Shown here: positions 29,630 to 40,778 of the stretch, in pieces
Numbering within the stretch: the stretch's first letter is position 1
Layout of the letters: the number at the start of each line of letters is the position of its first letter
Origin: Cylindrotheca closterium
Taxonomy: Eukaryota; Bacillariophyta; Bacillariophyceae; Bacillariales; Bacillariaceae
Assembly (NCBI GenBank): GCA_933822405.4
Contig: CAKOGP040000113.1
Coordinates: forward strand, 209,183 to 273,182
Direction of reading: 5' to 3'
Length of the DNA: 64,000 bases
Translations under genes and position numbers: made by a program
Notes under the pieces: model-generated
Database searches by the model: none
What the model was told of the DNA's origin: nothing
Seen by the model: the letters and a program-made list of their open reading frames with translations, nothing else

Positions 29630-32600
29630 ATGTCAATTCCGCAGCCACATCTCTCCGGTGACTTGCGCCTTGCACTATCCGTTCTCTATTCGCTACCAAC
29701 AGTGTCAGATTTTTCAATTCAAAAGCCAAATTCAAAGGAAGCTCATGAGTATTTGATGCAATTCCAGTGCAGGAACATCCGTCGCAAGCTTAGCTCAAGA
29801 TCAAAGTCACTGAAGAACAAAAATGAAAGTAGCGAAGGGGTTGATATTCTTCAATCCCTTGAAGCGGGAGACCTTGGCTCTTCCTGGCTTGCCTGTCTTA
29901 CTTTGTTGGCAGCACATAGAACATCGACAAATCAACAAATCGAAGTGAACTACGCCGAAGCCCTATTCGCTGCACAAACCATGGTACATAGGCTTCGTCG
30001 GGTCAAGTTATCCGAGGCAATAGATTTAGAGTTTGAGTCTCCCCAATCAATACCCCCAAAGCATGAGATGATCATGGATATGTATATGCAATGGTCGACG
30101 ACCGCAAATTCCGCTTTTCCTCAAGTCCTGAAAAATTATCAACCTCAGTCGAGTGACGAAGAGGCTACAAAGGGTGAATTGACAGTGCTAAGCTTGACGA
30201 CGATTCTCTACTATCAAACGCTAAGCTGTAATCAAGACTTTGGGCGGATACGGCCGCTGCTCTCTAGCATTGCCTCAGCACTCGCGTGCTGCTGCGCACG
30301 ACTAAGGTACACCACCACATCAATACCCTCAGAGGCACCCAATACGCAACCAATCGTAAAGATGATCATCAACACTCTCACCATGGTGCATCAGGTCGTG
30401 GCCTCGTCCACTGGTACCAATCCAGATCACGCGAATCAAGTGTATTCAACCGCGTTGTTCATTGCCATGGCTTCAATCCCCGATGCGATTTTGGCTGGAA
30501 GCGGTAGTGGTGGAGGCGCTTATGGTAAAATGTCGATGGATCCAAGGTGCTACACGGCAGTTACGACGGAAGTTAGAACCCAGGGGTTATCACAGGTTTG
30601 GGAGTCGTTCATGGACATGCCTTCCCCATCTAGCGATCAGCTCGTGCTGTTCCTCGAAATGTGCGAGTCGTGGGCGAAGTATGTGCCACTTCCAAAAGAA
30701 TTTGTTCGACGCAGCGTTTCCTTGCTAGAGCAAGCATTCACTGAGTTGGCAACTGATCACCCGAATCCGCACCAAGTCGCTGCAGGTAGGGCTGCGCTGC
30801 GATATTGGATAGCAATCATGGAAGGTGGTTGCTGGACCGTGGACGAGGTGCTTGCGTCTTCGCTGATACAGAAGAACGAGAAGTCGCAAAATCCAAACAA
30901 GAAAAAGCAATCATCAAAATCAAAGAAGCGACAGAAAGAAGTGATAGAAGAGAGGACGAGCCAAAACCAATATGTGCTTGCACAGAATGAAGTTCATCAT
31001 CGTTCTGAGATAGCTTGCGAAGTTACCATGCGGACATGGCATGTATTTCGGCCCCTCTTGACTCGTGAACTTAGTACTATTTCTGATGTCAATGACGAAA
31101 CACAAGGAGACGGACCAGTAGGAGGCATCGTGGCATGTGCAAATTCGTGCTTGCCCTATCTGGTGCGCCAACCAGTTCACACCAGCGAATCATTGCAACT
31201 CTTCGTTTCGATTAGCGATGCTGTGAATGAGATTTGCTCCAGTGCAGCGAGATCAGTTCGAGGGTTTGCTGCGGAATCACTTTATATGCTTCACGATGTC
31301 GTGATGACAGTCGGATTCCCGACGGATAATTCGAATGGAATCAACTTACAAAATGTCCTTGTTGGTCATTTTTATAAGGTAAGGGAGCAATATTACGCTT
31401 CTAGAAAGAGGAATGATTGTTTCGTTCTCTCATTTGAGCACTTCTTGAACACTTCTTGAACTTAATCTTCAGTGCTGCATGAATTTGGCAACACAATGCG
31501 GCTATCCCGGAGGCTACTTCGATGACCTCAGAGAAAACAACGACGAAGATATAGAAATGGAACGAAATGATGTTCGAGATGTTCTTCGTGGGATATCTGG
31601 TCACTCCCCGGGAGATACGACGTGCAGCCCATCAGGTCTAAATGTTGCATTATGTGTACTCGAAAAGCTCTTGGAGGCGTGTGCTCAACCAATAATCGAA
31701 GTGGGTGCTGAAGGAAAACACCTCTTTCCTGAAAGCGCCCTCCATGCATTTTCGGCCCTTGCTCGCCCGATATATGCAATTGCGTTGTACTATCAAGGAT
31801 CTCCTTCAGTAGAACTGGAAAGACCTTTGAAGATGGCAATAGAAATCATGTCTTCTGCTGGCCGATGCGTCATACAAGCTTTTGCGCAACCGTTCCATCA
31901 TGATATGTTGCCGTTGAGTCGTCTCTACAGCTTGGCCACTGCCTCTTTATCTCCGGCTTTTTCTGCACTCAGCGCCACGAAATCATTCGAAACTGGAATT
32001 GTCCAGGTTCTTGAGATATGTTTTCAAGCCTCCGTGTTGTCCATTGTTCACCTTCCAGAACTCTCCGCGCCATCGACACTAAGAAGCTCTCGCTTTGATG
32101 TACGCGGCGCAATGAGAAGTCCAGGTGGAGAGGATCACGTTGGGATTCTTGCACTGATGCGATTAGCAACGGAAAGTCCAACGCTCACAAGGATGATATT
32201 GGGGTCAAATCCTTCGATGGTGGCCGACCTGTGCCATTTGTATAAACAATTGAAGCAAATGGAAAAGGAGCGTGGCAAGGGGGTGCTTCATGGGAAGGGA
32301 GTGTTGCCAAAGTCTCGAAGGATATTACTTGGTGTAATCTGTCATCTTGAAAACTCCACAGCGGGGCAATCAGTTAGTACGGCTGTACTAGAAGACCTCT
32401 TCAAGTCTTCTGTTCTTGATATTGCGAACATGAGCAGTATTCAGCAAACCCAGCTGACGCCCGAAATTTTGTTTGGCATTTGCGAGAATGTCTTTGACCT
32501 TGCATCCTTCTCAGAAAACATGGTTCAGAGTCTCTATAATTTCCGCCCAGATGATACAGAGTCTCCATTGAATAGGTGTCTGACCTTCTTGAACCAGGTA

Positions 32601-33881
32601 GGTGTTGCTGGGTTCAATGCCATGGTAAATCCGAACACGTTATCGCGAGAGTTTGTGATTGAGGTACGTCAATTTTCAACGAGACTCAGGTGCACTCGAA
32701 TTGTCCTTCTAATATATCGTGTCCAGTGGAATCGACTTCGAGCAGCTCTTTTTATGTTGATCAGATCATCAGGCATCCCAGATCTTCCTACCACTGCAAT
32801 TGATCTAGTTAAGACCAACATTGTGACTGAATGCAATGCTGTGTTGCACCAATGCAATATGGGACCAAGATCCGGGAGCGCTGTGTTCAACGATGAAGTC
32901 ATTTCAGATGAAGTTGTGCCAGCAGGACTGATGCTACAAACCTTGGGAGAAGCACTGGACAAGGCCATGGTGTCTTCTATTCCAGTGGTCTCGTTGACAA
33001 ATACGATACGTATTCTTTATGACTCACGGGTTACCGTATTGCAGGTAATAACCACTGACTGCCCCTATCCCATTGAAAAGGGCTCGTTCTGCGACCCCAG
33101 GCCCACCATTGCGGAAACATGGTTCCTAGCGCTGAATAAACTGCTGAAAGTACTAATTGCCCAGGGATTCTTCCAATCGGCTGAGAAAGCTAGTGATCTG
33201 TCCCAAGCTGTACAGCAATTGCTTGTTGAGAGCTGCGTTTCGATTGTCATTTTGCTTCTATATCCTTCGATATCGAAAACTCAAAACAAGCGAGCCAATG
33301 ACCCAGGGATGAGTTTTGATGGAGCACAAACCCTTGCAATGATGGATTTCCTACATTTGTATTTCAGTCTCGGACCTTCCATGCTACAGGGTGTGTCTAT
33401 TGAGCTATTGGCCAATATTCCTGTGGACCTGACCAGCATTCAACACCTCGGAACAGATCGCGACATTGCTGGGATCTCTATCATTGGGGCTGGTCTTTTC
33501 CGGGCTGCACAGGGCGGGCTGCCTCCATGGGCAGTGGAATGTATCCCATCAGTGTATTCTTCCTTCTTTTCTGCTCTCAATCGCGACCCAGCCATCTTTT
33601 GTAACGTCTTCAACATGTCGATTCATATTCGACTAGGGAATCAGAACTTTGGTGGCGTCCAAGCGTCCCAGCTACTGGGTGGAAAGTATTTCCAATCTAT
33701 GGGGGAGAAATCGAAACAAACCTTCATTTCTCAAGCTACAGAATTGGCGACAAAAGATAACCCAAATGGATGGAGGCAGTTGAAGGCTCTTATCAAAAAG
33801 GTCTGCGGTGGGAAGAAAAAGGATACAGACTTCAAACAGAAACCTGGTTACACAAGATGGGACGCATTGGACCGCATCTAG
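29630..33881 (+). CDS. Importin-beta-like nuclear transport receptor (TNPO3/IPO13-like)
   Basis: Three exons: 29630-31378, 31473-32663 and 32727-33881, giving 1364 aa. The second intron (32664-32726, 63 nt, GTACGT...GTCCAG) is a multiple of three and free of stops, so it is easily mistaken for coding sequence. The protein is all-helical in character. The N-terminus (ALSVLYSL...AHEYLMQFQCRNIRRKL, then EALFAAQTMVHRLRR) matches the importin-beta N-terminal pattern of transportin-3/importin-13. The C-terminus ends with basic residues (LKALIKKVCGGKKKDTDF). Family members carry SR proteins or other cargo through nuclear pores with RanGTP. At over 1300 aa it is longer than animal TNPO3 (about 920 aa); inserts such as the lysine-rich NPNKKKQSSKSKKRQKE account for part. 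Class within the family is uncertain. Confidence 0.65.
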
Positions 33882-34093
33882 TAGGTAGGAGATTAAATCG
33901 AAGCGTGAAGCTTTTTCAAGTAGATCCACATTTCCCCCTTCTCCATTTTTCAATCTTCGATTCGATTCATTCTCAATTCTTGTGCACGCTTCTGCGCGAA
34001 ATTTGGCCAAATTTGCATCTTCGGCGCACCTTGGATTTCATTTGACCCACCGAACCGGTACGAGTACAGTCTGTTGAGTTGAACACAATAAAA

Positions 34094-36071
34094 ATGACCA
34101 CTACAGCAGAAGAAGCCCTCGCTCGTGCCAAAGCAATTGCGTCTCGACTCTCGGGATCGATAGAGGCGAACGGCCAACCCCCTATCTCTGCATCATCAGC
34201 GAGACCCAAGCGTAACCGATGGGGTGTTGCTCCCTCCACTGTAGCAGCAACGCCATCATTACCTGGACTGGCCGCCATTCAAGAGCAAGCGAAGAAGAAG
34301 CAAAAGACTGCGGCTGATGAATCTAGCAAGAGAGTTTGGGTGAAGACCACCGCGGAACGACCAGAGTCTCATTTCTATTCCTACTTCTCCACACGCCTAG
34401 GAAATATTGCTGAGGATACCAACAAGGAAGAAGGTATTAAGGACGACGCCTCCACAGATGCTTTGAAAATCTTGTTGAAAGGACGAGGATCGACCAATAA
34501 GCCTGCTCCTCCAGGTTTTCCTGAAGAGCCAATGCACATTTTGATCTCTGGACCTGACGCATTGGTATCCAAGGCAGACATACAGGTGGATAATTTGCTT
34601 ATTGAAGCCGAACGCGCTCCACCCGAGAATATTCCTCCAGAGACTGAAGGGGAAGAAGGCACTCACGATAATAATTTGGCGCTGACGACGACAGGATACC
34701 ATTCGTCGGGATATCGTCCGGCAACGGTAGCTCAAATGATTTCCAACAATCCCGTTATCAACAACATGGGAGGAAATTTGATTGAGGAAGAAATCAAGGT
34801 TCCAAATGGCATTGTAGGGTTTCTTATTGGAAGAGGAGGGGAGACAATCTCTTCCATGCAGGCACGATCTGGCTGCAAGGTGCAGATTCAAAAGGAGCAT
34901 GAGCTTCAGCCAGGACAAACACATCGTGTAATTACGTTGCAAGCCACCGCACAGGATTCCGTTGACCAGTGCAGAGAATTGATTGAATCGATGGTACAAG
35001 ATCGTATTCGTGCGGCTGGAGGAGGGATGGGTGGTGGAAAAGACATGAAAGTCAACGAAGCCGTTTCTATGGGCCATGCGTTGGTGAAAGTCGAAGTTCC
35101 AGATGCAGATGTCGGTTTGATCATTGGGAAGGGTGGAAGCACGATCAAGTCCATTCAAGAATCTACTGGAGCGTCTATCCAGATCCCGCCGTCTGGAAAC
35201 GATGACAATCCAACCGTGCGGACTATCAGTATTACCCACCCGAACGAGCATGGAGCCAACGCTGCGAAACAACAGGTCGAGCATGTGCTGTCCAGCAAAC
35301 CTAGCTATGCGCAGGCTTCTGGACCTCAGATCACTATCGAGATTATGGTACGTATTTTGTTTTTTGTTTTGCGCATTGTTTCGCTTTATTCTTTTCTAAT
35401 ACCTATCGTTTTGTCCAAAGATTCCCGATAAGGATGTTGGGTTGTGCATCGGCAGGGGTGGGTGTGTCATCAAGGAGATGCAAAATAAATCTGGAACTCG
35501 TATCCAGGTTCCCAGCTATCCTACTCCAGGGCAGCCTCATCGTGTTGCTACTGTTAGTGGAACCAAGGAAGGTTGTGCAAAAGTTCAAGGAATGATCGAT
35601 ACAATCATCAACCAGCAATCATCTACTGGCATCATGGGCAACGGAAATCAGTATTTGGGACAACAGTTTTACGGCCAATCAGTAGTAGACCAGGGTGGAC
35701 AACATTCCGCTGAATGGCAGGCGTACTACGCGGCACAAGCTGTTGCTAAACAGCAGGAAGCTCCAGCTCCTGCTGTGGCAGCAGCACCTGCTCCCGCATC
35801 GGATGCGTACTATGAACAGTTCTTTCGATATTCCTACTACTATGGCGAGGATGCCGCTCGAAAGCACTACGGAGCTTGGTCACCGCCAGTCGGCACTCCC
35901 AATCCATACGGTGTCAATCCAAATGGCATTACTGCAGCTCCTGGGGCTGCACCGGCTCCAGCACCAACCCCAGCCCCTGCCGCGGCTCCACCACCGCAGC
36001 AACAAGATGTCCGAGACACAGGGCGAAGAGGCGTCTCGAATTTGCCTGCATGGATGACACGGGGGAATTAA
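34094..36071 (+). CDS. Multi-KH RNA-binding protein (FUBP/KHDC4-like)
   Basis: Exons 34094-35347 and 35421-36071, intron of 73 nt, phase 0, 634 aa. Three clear type I KH domains carry GxxG loops: IGRGGETISSMQARSG, IGKGGSTIKSIQESTG and IGRGGCVIKEMQNKSG. The intron separates KH2 from KH3. A degenerate KH-like segment lies ahead (LLKGRGSTNK ... EEPMHILISGPDALV), as in KHDC4/SF1-type proteins. The N-terminus has KRNRWG, resembling a UHM-ligand motif of splicing factors. The C-terminus has FUBP-like tyrosine motifs (SAEWQAYYAAQ, YYEQFFRYSYYYG) and a Pro/Ala-rich stretch. Likely a nuclear single-stranded nucleic-acid binder in splicing or transcription control. ATG at 34094 is the first in frame, shortly after an ACCGGTACGAGTACAG element. 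Confidence 0.88.
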
Positions 36072-36531
36072 ATGGATAAGAAAAGAAAAGTGTGCATGTG
36101 TTTACCTTAACTCGCTTTGACTCTGCTTACATTTCAACAAGCATTGACCCAGGAAATATGAGACGATAATTATAATCAGCTTTCTGGCAAAGCAGTGCAA
36201 ACCAGGTAACTGTTCTGCCAACTACATTGATATGATATGTTTTTCTTTTCATTCTATCTACAGTACAGTTTTAAGCTGACACGAGGCATGCTCGAAAAAA
36301 GTCTCGCTGCCCAAGTGCTGATTGAAATGCGTAAGACTTGCTTCCGTCCTTCGTGCCACCTTACAATGCCGTAGTTTTTCGCAGTAAGCGATCTTTGCAG
36401 CGAAGGTTCTACACAATGGAATGACTGTGACGGTAGGCACAACTTTTTGTCTCATTTTATTCTCATGGCTAACACATGTCCTCTAAGATGAAGAGAGAGA
36501 GAGAGAGAGAAAAAGAGATCTTCCCCAAGAT
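36072..36531. other. Convergent 3' flanks with GA microsatellite
   Basis: 460 bp between the stop codons of the KH gene and the ubiquitin hydrolase. It contains CTACAGTACAG near 36259-36269 and an (AG)n run of about 19 bases at 36492-36510, 20 bp from the hydrolase stop and probably in its 3'UTR. A 62-codon minus-strand frame at 36254-36442 shows no protein features. Confidence 0.5.
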
Positions 36532-39500
36532 CTATCGCCTAACGTAGAATAAAATATAGGCACCTTCACTGTTAAGGACAGCCTCCTCTCCGTTTCCATC
36601 CCCTGCACGACTGACATGCTGATCGTTGCAGTGAAACCACTGGTCCTTAACCTTTACATTCGATACGTAGTGACCACTTTGCATATTTCCAAGGTGGTTG
36701 GCAGTGCCAAACAGATCGTACAAAATTCTTGGCTCAGCCTTGGTGCCGTTCTCGTTCTTTGCAGAAAGAACGCTCGATACTTCAGACCAATGCGAAAGCA
36801 TGGGTCCCATATTGAGACCCCGGGCAGGGAAGGACACAGCCTCCTCGATCTTCTTGTTTCGAGCTGCATCGAATCGTTTTAAGTGAAGACAAAGAATCTT
36901 TGGCAGCTTGGAGAACGTATGTTGTGTCTTCGTGCTTGTTCGCTTTGCACAATCAGGACATTCAACGGGATCTGCGAGCCTCTCCGGCCGTACATAGTGA
37001 TCTAGACAGGTCTGAACACTCAGCTTCGCGCCATCTCCACCAGAGCTGCTATCTCGTTCCAATCCTTCCACTTCCTCAGAAAGAGTCAGGGAAATGTTCA
37101 GGAATGGTTCGGCCTGTACTCTCTTTGTACCACACTCTTCGCATAGGAGCACTGATCTCAGCTGTCCCTGAAACAATCGCGTAACAACATCTAAAGCGAG
37201 AGAGAGTTAGGAGCATTTTGACAGTACGAAGCGAAAAAAGGTTCACAAAAACACACCAAGTTCCTTTTCGAGGATCTTTTCGACACAATTGTCATCGCGT
37301 GCTGTGTTGATGGATTCGACTACGCGATCTCGATGTTGCTTGATATTTTTACTCATTTGCTCCAGAAACGAGTTCAAGAATTCGTGCGCATCATGTTGCT
37401 TATACCCTGCCAGATGCTTGAGATGCTCACTCTTCCAAATAGTAGCAAGTAGACTTGAAGGGATTAAAGGCTCCCCTTTGTCAACTTCTGTAATTTCAGT
37501 TGCAACATAGGCTTCATCTGCCTCAGATACATTGCAGGACAGGTTGTGTGACGACTCTTCAATCACAGCGAGAACATCATACCCCATTGCACTGCCATAG
37601 TATGATAGAAATAATCGATCCATCTCGTATGCTAGGCATAGTTGGGACTCTTTCTTTTCCTTTGGTGAGGAATTTTCTGTGGAAGGAGTGGTACCAACTT
37701 GTGCACCTTCTTCTGCGCTAGTTTCACGATATACCTTAGACGCCTTGTAGTGGTGAGCTGAATCACGAAGGAAGTACTGTTGCAGTGGATCGCAGTGCAC
37801 AAGGCATTGCAGAATTACAGTCATGTAGCATGTATTTCCCAGATTGTACATTCCAACAGGTGCATCGATCTTGTACCTATGCGTCTCATCCAAAAGGTGT
37901 TGAGAGGCAGTGAAAGACATCGCGTTCGGCTTAGTCAGCAGCCACTTTTCTCGAAGTCTTCCCTCAAACAGTGACTTTCTTCGATGTATTAATTCAGTAG
38001 CATGCACATGCTCTTTCGGAACCAATGAAGGGTACGTCGCAACTGGTCCCCTCCATACAATGCCGTAATCCTTTGTTGAAATAAACTGGAATGGATCAAA
38101 GGAGCGTTGGACTTTGTGCTCTTTCCACGAAAGGTTTGGAAGTTGTTTCATTGTGTCGATTCGAAACTTCTCTTGATCAAAAACTGCATGGTATACGAAA
38201 TCTCCACCACCGAAGCTGAACACCTGGGCTCGTTTCCCGCGAGTGACGGCTGCACGAACGACAGTGTTAGAGTCCACAATGCGCCCAAGACGGATCAGCT
38301 ACACCAAAAGGGCTGATACTTACCAAACTTGTGCCCCGACATTAACATGTGCTCTAGCATGCCTTCCTTCGAACTAGGAGCGATTGAGCTTGGTGAAGGG
38401 TGAATGGCACCACATTCTAGGCATGTCATCAACTCGTCCCCTATGAGCGCCCTCGATCTTTTGCGCTTTGAAGAATTTCCGGACTGGTCATCATCGCCTG
38501 CTGCAGAACACAACTCTTGCGTTGGTAAATAGAAACTGCCGTTGTTCCTCTTCCCCATCCCTCGCTGTGAAGCAGGATTTTTAATGCGCCTCTCACTCCA
38601 ATAGGATTCCCGACTAATGCGAAAGTTCTCAAGCCATCTTTCCACAGTTTCTGGGGCCCTCCTTCGAACTTCATTCCATTCACTCTCTTGTCGCGTATTG
38701 AGCACTTTGGGAGAAGGTGCCGCCCAACCAGCCACTGGTGCAGATCTATAGGATTCGTGATCCTTCTTGCGCTTCTTTTTGGCACTTTCGGACTTCTTCT
38801 TGTTTGTGATGGTTGTCCTTCCATACGTTGGAATGGATTGCCGAACCATTTCAATGGCGTTCTCAGCCACCCTGAATTGATGAAAGCGCTCGTCTGTTAA
38901 TCCGTGGGCTTGAAGTGCTGCAGCTCTAACCTGGGGCGCGGACGAGATGCTCGTTGGCATTATTGAAGGAGGCTTTTGTAATGGATTTGATTTATCCATG
39001 GCTTTCTTCGCGCTTGCATTTTCTGTTGTTTGGCCATTTACCGACGGCATTCCTTGTGCTTGCGCGGTACCCAAGCTACTAGAACTTGTAACGTGGAAAG
39101 GTGTTGCTGTATTTGACTGCACACTTTCTACAGGCTTCTGATCATCAGGTTTTGGCTTCACTGTTTGCTGTGGCGTCACAGAAGATGCAACGGGTGCTCT
39201 CGAGCTTGATCCATGTTTCGCAAACAAAAGACCCTTGCCGCCTTTCCCTTGTCGAACGCTTTGAGTACCTATTGCAACGTTATCCTTCCCATTGGCTGAG
39301 GCTACCTTTTCGGTGGAAGGTGTATTCTTCGGAACTGGGATCGCAGAAGGTCTGGGAGCACTTACTGATGCTTGTGTCCCGCTTTTTTGCGTCTCTTGCC
39401 ATGGTATGTCTGCTCTCCTATTGAGTGGGTTCGCTGACGTTTGCGTTGCAGGAGCAGGCGAAATACTGGAGGACGGCGCACTGTCATTGGACGTGGAAGT

Positions 39501-40472
39501 CGCATTCTTGATGGCACTCAAATTTTTCCCACCCAATGGCTTGGGATTGATTTGGTTTGCTGTCGATCCACTCTTCATTGCTTGTGCCGCTGCGGGGCTT
39601 GAAGCATTGCGCATGGAATTCGCGGCGGAAGACGACACAGTCTGTTGGGGCGTCATGTGAGGTTTCTGCGCTACTTCTTGATTAGTGTCAACATACATCG
39701 AAATGACACCCGAGGGAATGCCTGGCATAGCTGATCGTGCAGCCATTGGTTGCATCGATATTGTCCCATCAGGAGAGAATGGTGTCATCATAGACCCCAC
39801 AGGTGCTGTCATATCGCTGAAACGAGGTGGTGCGGACGCAGGCTCGACGATTCGATCCTCTTCAATGGCCGCAGAATTTCCATCCAGCGGAGACCAGGTT
39901 TCGGCTATTCCCTTGGACTTTAACACAATCGTCCGTTGTTCTTCGTCTCCAAAGAGGACTGGATTTTGTTTCCAGCTATGCTGCTGTTGCTGCTGTTGAT
40001 GTGGTTGCTGCTGCTGCGATTCATCGACTTGCGAGGCAAGATGCAACGAATGAACCGGATTGGCAATGATCCACCGGTCGTCCACCGTTCGACATAGTTG
40101 AGTGTTCAATAGGTGCGGGAGATATTCTTCTAAGTGTGGATCCCGACAAGCTTCGAGGTTCAATTGCCTCACTTGGTCCAAAACCTTGATTCCCTCCAGG
40201 TTCGATCCTTTCGGTTTGGTTTGTTTGGGATCGGAGGTTTGGTCTTTTGGGGTTGGAGTTGGAGAGTCCGGAGGCAGCTCTTGCTCCAAGATGAATCTAG
40301 CAATCTTGGGGTCCCTCATCTCTGCAGGTGAAGTGAGATAGATAGGTTGAGCAACGAACGTCCACAAATCGCCCTTACAATCAAAGGATAACCTCGAAGA
40401 CTCACCCTTCAACACACAATCATGGTTGATGAACAGCTTTGTGGATGATAGTGTCCGCAACGTTACGGGCAC
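36532..40472 (-). CDS. Ubiquitin C-terminal hydrolase with UBP-type zinc finger and long N-terminus
   Basis: Exons: (40472)-38324, 38249-37257 and 37190-36532; introns of 74 and 66 nt. The 5' end is not resolved: position 40472 reads GTG, the frame stays open a further 57 bp to a TAG, and the nearest in-frame ATG is at 40319, so an upstream exon may exist. The peptidase C19 core has the Cys box (YNLGNTCYMTVILQ, Cys near 37829), the QHDAHEF box, two CxxC zinc-ribbon pairs (CEECG, CPDC) and the His box (MQSGHYVSNVKVKDQWFHCND). Before it is a UBP-type finger (CLECGAIHP ... HMLMSGHKFAV) whose distal Cys pair is replaced by FGGGD. About 700 N-terminal residues are Ser/Pro/Gln-rich with polyQ (near 39978-40022). 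Layout recalls the nuclear USP22/Ubp8 group that deubiquitinates histones, but that role is inference. Confidence 0.82.
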
Positions 40473-40778
40473 TTCAAAGCAGATGTCCGAATTTAAACGG
40501 ATATAACGAAAAAAATCGAAATAGCCGTTCTACCTAAACGGAAGGTCTTTGGTCATGGAGAGAATACGCAACGCCTTCAGTACGTGAAACATTTTACTCA
40601 TAGAGATCATACATACGACGCGTATGCCGTCCTCTCGCGGAAACTCCAGACTAACAGCTCCGAGAACCTAAACCAATTTGGGTTTACGAGGACGACAGCT
40701 GTTTGTGTATCAGGAGTGAGTCGCCATCAGCAGCTTGAGGATTACAAGCAACGACAAAGCAAAAACAACCAAAAGGCA

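Noticed and set aside
33045..33100. Possible intron GTAATA...CCCCAG in the importin-like gene
   Set aside because: It is 56 nt, so removing it would break the frame that continues to the natural stop; the open frame through it is uninterrupted.
39978..40022. Gln-codon repeat as microsatellite outside genes
   Set aside because: It lies inside the ubiquitin hydrolase reading frame and encodes a polyglutamine tract.
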